From positions 3,100,001 through 3,164,000 of the forward strand of contig NZ_JAOEAL010000001.1 of assembly GCF_029835735.1 (NCBI RefSeq): a stretch of 64,000 bases of DNA. The letters are read 5' to 3'. Below are positions 1-9,461 of this stretch, in pieces (positions within the stretch are counted from its first letter, which is position 1; each line of letters opens with the position of its first letter). The stretch is from Shewanella sp. GD04112 (GTDB lineage: Bacteria; Pseudomonadota; Gammaproteobacteria; Enterobacterales; Shewanellaceae). The translations under genes were made by a program, and so were the position numbers. A model generated the notes under the pieces. It was not told where the DNA came from. It saw nothing but the letters and a program-made list of their open reading frames with translations, and did not search any database.

Positions 1-1657
1 GCTCATAACGCTCGTAACGAACCGCGGCTGAAAACTCAACATTGGCAGGTAACCCCACTTGAAACTCGAGATACGCGGCACTACGGTCACGCGTGGCATC
101 GACATCATCACCACCAGAACCACCGGAAATAATCCCCGCCGCTGATTCTGGATCGCTAGTTTGCTTGAATTTGATCATCTCATATTCAAGACCACTGACC
201 ATAGCAACAGAGACATCGCCATGATCAACAAGCAGTGTAGAAGCTAATCCATCAATTTGAGTGCTTTCAAATTTACCTTGATACACCCCAGTGTGGGCAG
301 CTTTACGATACAGATCCGTCATCTGTTGGTTCCACTGCTCATAACTCATGCCCGTGGTATTAAAAATATCGTACTGTTCAGAATCTATTCCTTGCTGAAC
401 TATCTCATCATTAATTAAATTGTAATTAAATGAATTCGTGGTTGAGCGGGAATGCTGTGCATTTAATTCCCAATCAATGCCATTGCCTAAATCCAGCGTA
501 CCAATAAAACCACCGAGAATATCGACATTATTGGTCTCAGTTAAGGTATCACGCTCGCCAATTTGGGCAGAGCGCATATAAAGTGTCATATCTTCCCCAA
601 CGGGGTTGAATTTATTATCAGCACTCATTACTGGATAATTTGTTGACACAGGTGTCCCTGCGTAACGCGTTTCAGTTTCAGCTAACGAGGCAGATGCACG
701 ACCGCGAAATTGAATACCGTCGGTAATTTCATAGGTAAAATTGGATAAAAAGGAATTACGGGTTTGATCGCCAAATAACTTAGTCACATTGCCATGGTTA
801 TATAAACAACGACCATTATTATTACCATCTGTGCTGTCTACCGTATTTTCGGTTTGCTCACAGATTTCTGAATTACTATACCAACCGGATGCCGAACTAC
901 CATTAGGCACTGAGCTAAAACCACTGTAGGCCGAATAACTCGGATCATCCATATTCCAAATATCACGATCCATTACCGCTTTGGTATCATAATATTCATA
1001 GGTTAACGTGATATTCCCCTTATCTGTGTTATAACCCGTTGCAATCGATAAACGATTTGCATCACCACCATCAACACTCGGTTGTTCTGTGCTGTAATCG
1101 AGTTGCAGACCATCAAACTCTTTCTTCGTAATAATATTAATTACACCCGCAACTGCATCAGAACCATAGACAGCAGAAGCGCCATCACGCAGAATTTCGA
1201 TACGCTCAACGATTGCCATTGGGATAGAAGATGTATCAGCTACAGAGCCAGAGCTGGAACTAGTACCCGGCATACGACGGCCATCAAGCAACACGAGTGT
1301 TGCCGAGGAGCCTAAACCACGAAGGTTAACGTTGCTTGTAGAACTCGCCCCTGAACCATATCCCGAAATACCACGCCACGAGCCAAAACTATTAATCGCC
1401 GAATTATTTAACACATCGGCTACAGTTTTCTCACCCGTCATAGCAATATCTGCGGCATTAATCACTGTCACAGGCGAAACAGTTTCCATATCGACTTGTT
1501 TAATACGCGAACCAGTGACTTCAATACGCTCAACTTCTTCTTTTTTAGCAGCGGTGTCGTCAGCAGCAACAGCTGAAACGCTCATAAAAGTTGCAGCGGT
1601 AACACCGCCAATCAATGCTAGGCGCACAGATTTAGCTAGTAAGTTATTCTTATGCAT
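1..1657 (-). CDS. TonB-dependent outer-membrane receptor (3' end beyond window)
   Basis: The reading frame starts at ATG 1657 (GGAG lies about 8 bases upstream) and runs without a stop off the left edge, so about 552 N-terminal residues are visible and the C-terminal barrel is missing. A signal peptide ending near SAVAA is followed by a TonB-box-like segment (EEVERIEVTGSRI) and a plug domain with NVNLRGLGSSATLVLLDGRR, IERIEILRDGASAVYGSDA and GVINIITKK, all typical of the family. Such proteins import siderophores, cobalamin, carbohydrates or peptides across the outer membrane using TonB energy. The long plug and loops rich in Ser, Gly and Asn resemble the large receptors common in Shewanella and Alteromonadales. 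The substrate cannot be told from sequence. It is not obviously in an operon; the porin upstream of it is separated by a terminator. Confidence 0.93.
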   Translation of the reverse strand, partial: MHKNNLLAKSVRLALIGGVTAATFMSVSAVAADDTAAKKEEVERIEVTGSRIKQVDMETVSPVTVINAADIAMTGEKTVADVLNNSAINSFGSWRGISGYGSGASSTSNVNLRGLGSSATLVLLDGRRMPGTSSSSGSVADTSSIPMAIVERIEILRDGASAVYGSDAVAGVINIITKKEFDGLQLDYSTEQPSVDGGDANRLSIATGYNTDKGNITLTYEYYDTKAVMDRDIWNMDDPSYSAYSGFSSVPNGSSASGWYSNSEICEQTENTVDSTDGNNNGRCLYNHGNVTKLFGDQTRNSFLSNFTYEITDGIQFRGRASASLAETETRYAGTPVSTNYPVMSADNKFNPVGEDMTLYMRSAQIGERDTLTETNNVDILGGFIGTLDLGNGIDWELNAQHSRSTTNSFNYNLINDEIVQQGIDSEQYDIFNTTGMSYEQWNQQMTDLYRKAAHTGVYQGKFESTQIDGLASTLLVDHGDVSVAMVSGLEYEMIKFKQTSDPESAAGIISGGSGGDDVDATRDRSAAYLEFQVGLPANVEFSAAVRYERYE

Positions 1658-1860
1658 TGTCTATCTCCTTGGACATATTATGTCTTATTATAATCCGCTT
1701 ATTAAATAAGCAGTTTTAAACAGGAGTACCTCGAAAAACTACGGAGCACTCAGCGGGAACAATAAAATCACATATAAAACCTTTAATCAACATAAAATAA
1801 ACAAATAAAAAAAAATGAAGACATGCCACAGCGGGAGGCCTGAATAACGGCGGCATAAAC

Positions 1861-1894
1861 AAAAACGCCAGTCATTGCTGACTGGCGTTTTTTG
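1861..1894 (-). terminator. Rho-independent terminator of the porin gene
   Basis: A perfect stem (AACGCCAGTCA / TGACTGGCGTT, loop TTGC) is flanked by A and T runs, so it can work in both directions. It lies 42 bases downstream of the porin stop and separates it from the TonB-dependent receptor gene. Confidence 0.85.
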
Positions 1895-1935
1895 TTAACT
1901 TTTCGTTATATAGTTTCTAGATAAACAACTGAGGC

Positions 1936-3144
1936 TTAAAGCGTATAGCGGATACCGATGGCGATGCCGTCGTCTTCTGACAATGACATTCTGGCTTCTT
2001 GCGCTTGATCTGAGCTGGTAAAGTCGCTGTAGTCTTTACGTGCTTCAACATACAGAACCGTGTTTGGATCCCAAACAAAGTGTAAACCTACAACTACAAA
2101 CTGACGCTTGAACACATCGTTAGGATCGGCGTTAAAGTTAGGTTGAATAACATAGTCTTTACCTGCATCCAGAATGTTGTAAGACACAAATGGACGTAAA
2201 CCGTTATCAAACTTGTAAGAAACTAAAGTTTCAACACCATAGGCATCTTTGATCAAGCGACCAATGTTGTCGGTATCATGGTTCTCTTCTTTGTGAACGT
2301 TGGCGGCAGCATATAAGCCATTCTTGTCGAAGTCGCCCCAGGTCGCGCCCACACCGTAGATTAAATCAACAGCGGTTTTTTGTTCACCTGTGCCATAGGC
2401 CACATCAAACTCACCACGGTTCATACCTGCCATTAAGCTGAGTTTATCGGTGGCTTTGTAAGTCAAAGATGCACCATAGGTGTAATCATAGGTAACTTGC
2501 TGCGCTTCTTTCTTACCAGCGTTCCATTCCGCTTCACAGGCACTCTCTGTGATGTTTTCGATATCACAGGTGTAGAAGCTGCTGTTTTTCAATTGCGCCT
2601 GAACCGCAAAACTTACATCACCAATGCTGTTACGGTATTGAACAACTTTGTCACCGCGACCAACGCCGTTTACTGCACCGTCGTCTTTGTTAAAAGTGTA
2701 AACACCTGCCGCGTTACCATCCCATACAAAACCGTAGTTGGTGTTGTAAACCACGTCATACCAAGCACCCCATTGCTTACCAATAGTGATAGTGCCGTAC
2801 TCATCGTGGCTAATGCCCGCGTAACCTAAGCGGTTGTAGAAAAACTCATCTTGTACAGATTCGAAGCGGTTGTTATAGACAATATCGCTGCTGCCAACAG
2901 GGTTCACACCCCATTCCAATTTAGCAAAGGCGTTCCAACCGTGGGTTAACTCACGGCTGAAACCAAAATTAATTCGAGAAGCACCATTAACAACCTCAGT
3001 TTCACCTTGAGTGTTGATTACGCGCGCATCGATAAAGCCACCGATTTCTACCGCATTTTTATCATCTTTGTAGATTTCGATTGCAGATACAGTTGGGGCG
3101 AGAAAGAGTGCTGTTAGCGCAGTTGCTACTAACGTTTTGTTCAT
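1936..3144 (-). CDS. Gram-negative general porin
   Basis: 402 residues. An N-terminal signal peptide (cleavage near TVSA-IEIYKD) is followed by repeated amphipathic beta strands with alternating aromatic and polar residues, for example FGFSRELTHGWNAFAKLEWG and YGTITIGKQWGAWYD; the latter matches the conserved early strands of trimeric OmpC/PhoE-type porins. Length fits a 16-strand porin. It should form a diffusion channel for small hydrophilic solutes in the outer membrane. One oddity is the C-terminus, which ends ...GIRYTL instead of the usual terminal Phe recognised by the Bam machinery. The gene stands alone between its own terminator and polB. Confidence 0.9.
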   Translation of the reverse strand: MNKTLVATALTALFLAPTVSAIEIYKDDKNAVEIGGFIDARVINTQGETEVVNGASRINFGFSRELTHGWNAFAKLEWGVNPVGSSDIVYNNRFESVQDEFFYNRLGYAGISHDEYGTITIGKQWGAWYDVVYNTNYGFVWDGNAAGVYTFNKDDGAVNGVGRGDKVVQYRNSIGDVSFAVQAQLKNSSFYTCDIENITESACEAEWNAGKKEAQQVTYDYTYGASLTYKATDKLSLMAGMNRGEFDVAYGTGEQKTAVDLIYGVGATWGDFDKNGLYAAANVHKEENHDTDNIGRLIKDAYGVETLVSYKFDNGLRPFVSYNILDAGKDYVIQPNFNADPNDVFKRQFVVVGLHFVWDPNTVLYVEARKDYSDFTSSDQAQEARMSLSEDDGIAIGIRYTL

Positions 3145-3364
3145 TTGGTGCTTAACCTTTTCGTTTATGTTTTATCAACGTCATTCCGTTGTTATATTTC
3201 CTTACAATTTCCCGGTGAGAGTAGCAAATTTTCATTCCACTCTCCAAGCGAAACCTAAAGATTATGTAGAGAAACATCACAAAAACAGCGTGTTTAACCT
3301 CTATAAAACAGGTTAAAACACTACAAAGACCCGCAAGTAAAACACAAAACACACAACGGCAACA

Positions 3365-5893
3365 CTAAATTAACAGCAACTGTTTAGAGGCAATGTTCGT
3401 GTAATTTAATTTCATTATTGAAAAGACAGGCTCTGCAATAGGGCCAATTTGCTTATCTATGTAGTATTGATAATCAATTGTAGACGATCTATGCGAAACC
3501 GGTTCAGGACCGTTTACAGTAATCACATAATCAATCTGTGCCCCTCGCTTGCCAAAGGATGTCTTTCCTGTTAATTCACAAAGTTGGCGCGCGACTTTCA
3601 CATGGGGAGAAGACTTGGCCGTGTATTCATCTAAATTACGGCGCATGCGTTTGCTAAATACCAGCTCATCATCGCGTTTACCAGCCAGCAGCTCAGCAAT
3701 CACATCCGTTAAATAACCACTAATATCCCTTTGGTTAAACATGCGCTCATAGAGTTCAGCCTGCACCTTACGCGCCAAAGGGCTCCAATCACTGCGAACC
3801 TGCTCCATCCCCTTAAAAGTGATTTCCAGCACTCCATTTCGATTGCGCCAAGCACCGACATAACGCTTCTTACTCCCCTCCTCCGAGCCCCGCAGGGTCG
3901 GCATAAAAAACTGCTCGTAGTGGCGTTCAAACTGTAGTTCGAGAAAACTTTCTAGCTGAAACTCCTGCGCAATTTTACTTTGCCATTGCTGATTCATTCG
4001 CGCAGCAATCTGCTTACCTAAGGCATTAATATCACTGAGATCTGGCTCAGGGCCTAAATAAACGAAGGTGGAGTCAGTATCTCCATAAATGACTTGGTAG
4101 CCCATGTCCTCAATCCACGCGCGAGTTTGCTTCATGATTTGATGACCGCGCATGGTGATGGAGCTTGCCAGTTTCGCATCATGGAACACGCAGCCTTGGG
4201 AACCCAAAACCCCATAAAGCGAATTCATAATGATTTTAATCGCTTGCGATAAAGGCGCATTCGCCTCCCGCTTGGCTTTTTCGCGTTGTTCGGAGAGATT
4301 TTGGATAAGTTTTGGCAGGATCGGTTGATGTCGGTTAAACCGCGCGCCCAAAAAACCGGCAACGGTTTCAGGCTCAGCTAATGCCGATCCCTCCTCGTCA
4401 TCCAAACCTTCAATCAAGCCCTTAGGATCAATTAAAAAAGTCCGGATAATCGATGGGTAAAGGCTTTTAAAGTCAAACACTAAAATATGTTGATAAAAAC
4501 CCGGGACAGAATCCATTACATAACCACCAGGACTTTCTATCCCTTGGCTAGCAGGCTCTGCGGGCGCGACGAAGCCTGCCCTATGTAAATGCGGTAGATA
4601 CAAATGGTTAAATGCGGCGACCGAGGCACCTACGCGCCCCAGTTCTAACCCTGTTAACTCGGCGCGAGCGAGGGCAAAATCCCACAATTGAGTATGTTCA
4701 AAGATATCCCACACTAAGCGACTATCGGTCAGATTATAATGTGCAAGCCCTTGTTTATTTTCGGCAAATAGCGCATCAATCTCTTGCGCTCGATTTTCTA
4801 CATCATGAATCGCTTTGCCTTCGCCCAGCAACGCTTGGGCGACAAACTCCAAGGAGAAGCGCTCGAATTGATAAAAGGCCGCCTTTAACCAATCGATACC
4901 ATCGAGCACCACTCGCCCAGGCAAACTTAAGGTTTCAGGCCGAAATTTATTCTCGACCTTCCATTCGAGAAACGCGCCACCGCGGCCGATACGCAGCGGG
5001 ATCCGGTGCAGCAACGCACGCCGATATAACAAGGCCAAATCAAAGGTCACCACCGACCAACCAATGATCACATCGGGATCAAACTCAGTAAACCAAGCGA
5101 TGAGACGATGGATAAGCGCCGCTTCATCGTTCACCCATTCGATGTAGATTGCAGCATCAGGCTGCGGCTCGCCCACCATAATGACTTTTTCATAGGGCTG
5201 AGATTGCGCATCGCGTCCATAAAGGGCCACGGAATAGAGTAATCCGTCAAAACTGCATTCAAAATCGAGGGAAATTGAACGCAATTTTATTTCCGGTTGA
5301 GGTGCAACGGCTTTTGCTCGTACAGCGCTAAAAATGGGCAATTGTTCATCTATGCCAACATTGCTGACAAAATGCCCTAAAAATGCCACATCGAGCGCCA
5401 CAAAACGCTCGATTAAAAAACGCTGCTCGGGACGGATATCCGCCTCAAATAAGGGAATGCCAGCATCCGTCGCTATCCGCTGTAAGTGACGATACACACT
5501 GCTCGACTGGGCATAAATCGCCGCCACGGATTGTCTTTTAAAGCTTTTAAGTGCAAGCGGTACAAAGCGCAGTGCCTGCCCCGGCGTTTGTAACTGCAAT
5601 GCCGCCATATCGCTTTGATGACAAAAACAAATGTACTCAGAGCCAGGTAACTCCACCAGCACAGGGCCTGAAACGGTGGCGAGATAATACTGCAGCACAA
5701 GCGTTGCACCGCGCGTAATAGCATGGCGCGTGAGGACGCGTCCCTGTACACTCACTGGCGCAGCCGTTTCAGGCGGCAGACTCTCGGGGGAATTCAACTG
5801 CGGTTTCACTCTAGGGTTCTCGCTGCTTATTGATTCTCGGGACACAGAATAAAATTGCCATAAAATGGCAGAAAAGTTTCTTAGGCTATGCAA
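3365..5893 (-). CDS. polB: DNA polymerase II (family B, SOS-inducible)
   Basis: 842 residues if read from TTG 5893. Family-B signatures are in order: exonuclease I (SLDFECS), exonuclease II (DVIIGWSVVTFDL), polymerase motif A (DFKSLYPSIIRTF), motif B (KIIMNSLYGVLGS) and motif C (YGDTDSTFV). The enzyme is a proofreading polymerase used in translesion synthesis and replication restart. A full LexA box lies directly upstream. The N-terminus is uncertain. TTG 5893 sits only 3 bases from the LexA box, leaving no room for a leader, and similarity to E. coli PolB begins around GRVLTRHAI, about 50 residues in. In-frame GTG codons at 5845 or 5755 are alternatives, but none has a convincing ribosome site. 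Confidence 0.95.
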   Translation of the reverse strand: MHSLRNFSAILWQFYSVSRESISSENPRVKPQLNSPESLPPETAAPVSVQGRVLTRHAITRGATLVLQYYLATVSGPVLVELPGSEYICFCHQSDMAALQLQTPGQALRFVPLALKSFKRQSVAAIYAQSSSVYRHLQRIATDAGIPLFEADIRPEQRFLIERFVALDVAFLGHFVSNVGIDEQLPIFSAVRAKAVAPQPEIKLRSISLDFECSFDGLLYSVALYGRDAQSQPYEKVIMVGEPQPDAAIYIEWVNDEAALIHRLIAWFTEFDPDVIIGWSVVTFDLALLYRRALLHRIPLRIGRGGAFLEWKVENKFRPETLSLPGRVVLDGIDWLKAAFYQFERFSLEFVAQALLGEGKAIHDVENRAQEIDALFAENKQGLAHYNLTDSRLVWDIFEHTQLWDFALARAELTGLELGRVGASVAAFNHLYLPHLHRAGFVAPAEPASQGIESPGGYVMDSVPGFYQHILVFDFKSLYPSIIRTFLIDPKGLIEGLDDEEGSALAEPETVAGFLGARFNRHQPILPKLIQNLSEQREKAKREANAPLSQAIKIIMNSLYGVLGSQGCVFHDAKLASSITMRGHQIMKQTRAWIEDMGYQVIYGDTDSTFVYLGPEPDLSDINALGKQIAARMNQQWQSKIAQEFQLESFLELQFERHYEQFFMPTLRGSEEGSKKRYVGAWRNRNGVLEITFKGMEQVRSDWSPLARKVQAELYERMFNQRDISGYLTDVIAELLAGKRDDELVFSKRMRRNLDEYTAKSSPHVKVARQLCELTGKTSFGKRGAQIDYVITVNGPEPVSHRSSTIDYQYYIDKQIGPIAEPVFSIMKLNYTNIASKQLLLI

Positions 5894-5896
5894 TCA

Positions 5897-5912
5897 CTGT
5901 TATTATGTACAG
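5897..5912. promoter_or_regulatory. LexA (SOS) box shared by polB and dinG
   Basis: CTGTTATTATGTACAG is an exact CTGT-N8-ACAG LexA operator. It lies in the 44-base gap between the divergent polB and dinG frames, 25 bases before the dinG start. Both genes are LexA-regulated in E. coli, although they sit apart there. A single operator could repress both directions. Confidence 0.85.
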
Positions 5913-5937
5913 CATTAATTCGATAAAGTAGTGCCGC

Positions 5938-8010
5938 ATGTTACCTGACAACGTAAAAAACCAGATCCGCGCTATCTATAAAGATATTGCCGCCGCTTTG
6001 CCTAATTTTAGGCCACGCCGCGAGCAAAATTTTATGGTGGCAGAAATCTCTAAGACTCTTGCTGGCGACTATGACAAAGATAGACGCATCATAGTGGTCG
6101 AAGCGGGTACGGGGATTGGTAAATCATTGTCTTATATTTTGGGCACGATTCCGCTTGCACTCGCGAGTAAGAAAAAGGTCTGTATCGCTACGGCAACCGT
6201 TGCGCTGCAGGAGCAGTTGCTGCACAAAGACTTACCGTTTTTTCTCGAACAATCAGGGCTAAACTTTCGCTTTGGTCTGGTTAAAGGGCGCCAGCGTTAT
6301 GTCTGTTTGTCCAAGCTTGCCATGCTGATCGGCGATGATAACAGTACCCAAATGGCCATGTGGCAAACAAAGCCGGATAACAGCCAAATAGCCATGTTGC
6401 AGGAGCTGCTAAGCGACTTTAATGAAGGCCGCTGGAACGGTGAAATCGATACGTTATCGACACCGATACCGGACCATCTCTGGCAACAAATCGCCTGCGA
6501 TAAACACAGTTGTCATCGGCAACTCGCCAGTCATCGTAATTGCCCGTTTCACAAGGCCCGCGAGGATGTGGATACCTGGGATGTACTGATCGCCAACCAC
6601 AGTTTGCTGTTTGCCGACTTAGAGCTGGGCGGCGGGGTGATTTTGCCCGATCCCGAAGACGTATTTTACGTCATTGACGAAGCTCACCACTTACCTATCG
6701 TCGCCCGGGACTTTTCTAGCGCACAGGCAACGCTTAGAGGCGCCGCCGACTGGCTAGAAAAAGTCGGTAAGACCAGCGCCAAGTTACAAAATCAGATAAA
6801 GAGCAACAATATCATCGCCCCAGCACAGGCGATGCAGGATCATATCGGTGACTTAATCGCTCAGCTCAATCAAGTCGCCCACTTCTGCGATACTCAAACC
6901 AAACAGTTTGCCAATCCCGAGAGCCGCTATCGGTTCGAACACGGTAAATTGCCCGATGCACTGAAAATCCCCGCCGAAAATCTCGCGGCCACCTCTAATC
7001 TTGCCCTCAAGCAATTTAACAAGATGCAATTATTGCTGGCCGAGGCGATAAAAGATGGCGACATTCCTAAGCACCAAGCGGAAGCGTTACAGGCCGAAAT
7101 GGGCTTTATGTTGCAGCGACTCGAAAACCTGCAAAAGCTCTGGAAAATGATGGCAAAGGAAGATTCCACTAAAGGTGCGCCCCTCGCCCGCTGGATTGAA
7201 TTACTCACGGGCAAACAGGTCGATTATCTGTTTAGCGCCTCGCCGATTGAAGTCGGTTTTATGCTCGAATCTATGCTGTGGCAAAAGGCGGCTGGCGTCG
7301 TACTGTGCAGCGCAACGCTGCGGGCGCTGAATAACTTCGACCATTTCGCCCATCAAGTGGGATTATCGGTAAAGGACGGCAGTCGTTATCTCGCCCTGCA
7401 ATCCCCTTTCGATTATCCGAATAACGCCACGCTCTACTTACCTAAGATGAAAACCGATCCGACGGACGATGCCTATACCGCAGAGCTTGCCGAACAGATT
7501 CTAGAGTTGATTGAAGGTGAAATGGCCACCTTAGTGCTGTTTGCATCTTACTGGCAAATGGAGAAAGTGGCCGAATTGCTCGAGGGCAAACTCACGCAGG
7601 AAATCCTTATTCAAGGAAATGCACCGCGCCAGCAATTGCTTGAGACCCACAAAGCCAAGTGTGACAAAGGTGAGCCGAGTATTTTGTTCGGCACAGGCAG
7701 TTTTTCTGAAGGTCTCGACTTACCCGGAGATTACCTCACCAACCTCATCGTCACTAAGCTGCCCTTTGCGGTGCCGACGTCACCCGTCGAGCAAGCCCAT
7801 GCCGAGTATGTGAAAATAAAGGGCGGAAATCCGTTTCTGCAACTCACCATTCCAGATGCATCGCGAAAGCTTATCCAAAGTTGTGGTAGATTACTGCGTA
7901 AAGAGCAGGATTATGGCCGAGTCACTATCCTTGATAGACGATTAGTGACCAAACGTTACGGCAAATCCTTGCTAGACGCACTGCCCCCCTTTAGACGAGT
8001 CATTGAGTAG
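5938..8010 (+). CDS. dinG: ATP-dependent DNA helicase DinG (XPD-like, Fe-S)
   Basis: 690 residues, close to E. coli DinG (about 716). Walker A EAGTGIGKS is at residues 55-63. Cysteine residues around CLSK, CDKHSCHRQ and CPF supply the four ligands of the Fe-S cluster typical of XPD/DinG helicases. The DEAH box (VIDEAHHL) is near residue 240, and the C-terminal motif VI region reads QSCGRLLRKEQDYG. The enzyme unwinds D-loops, R-loops and forked DNA 5' to 3' during repair and clears replication-transcription conflicts. It is the first gene of a tightly packed plus-strand run that continues into tauE, priC and beyond, downstream of the LexA box. Confidence 0.95.
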   Translation: MLPDNVKNQIRAIYKDIAAALPNFRPRREQNFMVAEISKTLAGDYDKDRRIIVVEAGTGIGKSLSYILGTIPLALASKKKVCIATATVALQEQLLHKDLPFFLEQSGLNFRFGLVKGRQRYVCLSKLAMLIGDDNSTQMAMWQTKPDNSQIAMLQELLSDFNEGRWNGEIDTLSTPIPDHLWQQIACDKHSCHRQLASHRNCPFHKAREDVDTWDVLIANHSLLFADLELGGGVILPDPEDVFYVIDEAHHLPIVARDFSSAQATLRGAADWLEKVGKTSAKLQNQIKSNNIIAPAQAMQDHIGDLIAQLNQVAHFCDTQTKQFANPESRYRFEHGKLPDALKIPAENLAATSNLALKQFNKMQLLLAEAIKDGDIPKHQAEALQAEMGFMLQRLENLQKLWKMMAKEDSTKGAPLARWIELLTGKQVDYLFSASPIEVGFMLESMLWQKAAGVVLCSATLRALNNFDHFAHQVGLSVKDGSRYLALQSPFDYPNNATLYLPKMKTDPTDDAYTAELAEQILELIEGEMATLVLFASYWQMEKVAELLEGKLTQEILIQGNAPRQQLLETHKAKCDKGEPSILFGTGSFSEGLDLPGDYLTNLIVTKLPFAVPTSPVEQAHAEYVKIKGGNPFLQLTIPDASRKLIQSCGRLLRKEQDYGRVTILDRRLVTKRYGKSLLDALPPFRRVIE

Positions 8011-8019
8011 GATTAAGAT

Positions 8020-8793
8020 TTGGAGTTGTTACTCGAGCCCAGTAACTGGGCCCTGTTGGCTGTCATTGGCTTAATTGCAGGTTTTATCGATGCCGTAGTC
8101 GGTGGTGGAGGCCTGCTCTCAATTCCTGCCCTGCTCACCCTCGGGATCCCGCCCCACACCGCCTTAGGTACCAATAAATTTGCCGCCAGTTTTGGCTCCT
8201 CCATGGCGGCTTGGACCTATTATCGCCAACATCTGCTCAAACCCAGTTTTTGGTATATGGCGTTTATCGCCACCTTTATTGGTGCAGTACTCGGCAGTGT
8301 GTTGGTGTACTTGTTAAATGCACAGTGGCTTGAAAAAGCCTTACCACTGCTCATTATTGGCATCGCGATTTACAGCCTGCTGAGCCCAAATGCCATCTCG
8401 GATACCGATTGTCAGGCACCAACAAAAGCTCAATCTAAACTCAAACAAAGTCTGCAAGGGCTCCTGCTGGGTGGTTATGATGGTTTTGCCGGCCCTGGCA
8501 TTGGCGCTTTTTGGACTGTAAGTTCAGGCGCTTTGTACAAATTACCGCTGTTGCATAGCTGCGCGCTTGCCAGAGCCATGACTTTTACCAGTAACTTAAC
8601 GGCGCTGGCAATCTTTGGCTTTCTAGGGCAAGTCCATTGGCAAATCGGCCTGTGGATGGGGTTATCTATGATGCTCGGCTCCTTTATCGGCGCCCGCTGT
8701 GCGATAAAATTTGGTATGCCTTTTATTCGACCTTTGTTTATATTAATTGTCCTATCAATTGCCGCTAATCTGGCGTGGAGCGCATGGTTTTGA
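8020..8793 (+). CDS. TauE/SafE family membrane permease
   Basis: 257 residues starting at TTG 8020, with GTAGGA as a plausible ribosome site just after the dinG stop. It has about eight hydrophobic segments and the two family half-repeats. The first contains GLIAGFIDAVVGGGGLLSIPAL and LGTNKFAASFGS; the second contains GGYDGFAGPGIGAF and FTSNLTALAIF. TauE/SafE proteins are inner-membrane exporters or permeases for sulfite, sulfoacetate and related organic acids; the substrate of this one is unknown. The start lies 9 bases after dinG and its 3' end overlaps priC, so it is probably co-transcribed with both. Confidence 0.88.
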   Translation: MELLLEPSNWALLAVIGLIAGFIDAVVGGGGLLSIPALLTLGIPPHTALGTNKFAASFGSSMAAWTYYRQHLLKPSFWYMAFIATFIGAVLGSVLVYLLNAQWLEKALPLLIIGIAIYSLLSPNAISDTDCQAPTKAQSKLKQSLQGLLLGGYDGFAGPGIGAFWTVSSGALYKLPLLHSCALARAMTFTSNLTALAIFGFLGQVHWQIGLWMGLSMMLGSFIGARCAIKFGMPFIRPLFILIVLSIAANLAWSAWF

Positions 8794-9452
8794 ACACTTC
8801 GCAGCTAATCAGCACGTTGAAAAATCAGCTCACAACGCTTGAGCAAGAAGTACTGCAACACGACAGTCATCTTGCGCCGAGCCAGCGTAAACTTCTGCAG
8901 GATATTGAGCGCTTTAATCAGTCGCTGTTTATTCAAAATGGCGCCCAGCTGATGCCTTGCATTGAACAAATTCGTAATAGTATCGGTCAGTTAGAAAAGC
9001 AAATCGCTCTAAAACTCGCGCCGCAAACCATCGCCTTAAGCTGTGAACGTATTCAAGACCGTTTTACCGCGGTTAAACGGGCGCTACTGACGACCTCAAT
9101 CGATATAAAGTCTAAAAATCAACAACGTGCCAGTAAACGTGCGCGTTTTGCCCAACAACAGACCCAATCGCACCAAGCCAGTGGGTTTGCTTGGATTGCC
9201 AGCAATGTGTTACAAAATAGCCACGAAATCTATGCCGAACTGAATAAGCATCTGAATTGGGCTAAGAAATTTGAACAAAAAATTGCAGAAATGGAATCAA
9301 AACTTGAAAACTGTCATAGTGCTGACAAAATCCGTTTGCAAAATGACATCCTTTTGATGCATCGTCGTTTGGGTAAATGCAGGCAAGCCATCAGTTATAT
9401 CGAAGATCGCATTCAAGCATTCGAACGTCCGCATCAGAGTCATAATCGTTAA
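8784..9452 (+). CDS. priC: Primosomal replication protein N'' (PriC)
   Basis: About 222 residues, mostly alpha-helical, Gln-rich and basic. The C-terminal region (MHRRLGKCRQAISYIEDRI) closely parallels the E. coli PriC helix YEARLARCRHALEKIENRL. PriC recognises abandoned forks with a leading-strand gap, remodels SSB and helps load DnaB. I prefer ATG 8784 (GGAG at 8777-8780) to GTG 8775, which adds three residues. The gene overlaps the tauE 3' end by 10 bases. Its position downstream of dinG and the LexA box suggests damage-linked expression. It is longer than the E. coli protein (175 residues), mainly in the middle. Confidence 0.8.
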   Translation: MVLNTSQLISTLKNQLTTLEQEVLQHDSHLAPSQRKLLQDIERFNQSLFIQNGAQLMPCIEQIRNSIGQLEKQIALKLAPQTIALSCERIQDRFTAVKRALLTTSIDIKSKNQQRASKRARFAQQQTQSHQASGFAWIASNVLQNSHEIYAELNKHLNWAKKFEQKIAEMESKLENCHSADKIRLQNDILLMHRRLGKCRQAISYIEDRIQAFERPHQSHNR

Positions 9453-9461
9453 GGAGCAACA

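Noticed and set aside
3152..3352. A 66-codon minus-strand frame between porin and polB
   Set aside because: Cysteine- and phenylalanine-rich without a family resemblance, no ribosome site, and it lies where the porin promoter must be.
4612..5067. A 151-codon plus-strand frame inside polB
   Set aside because: Shadow of polB: composition (Arg, Pro and His rich) and position match an antisense frame of a GC-balanced gene.
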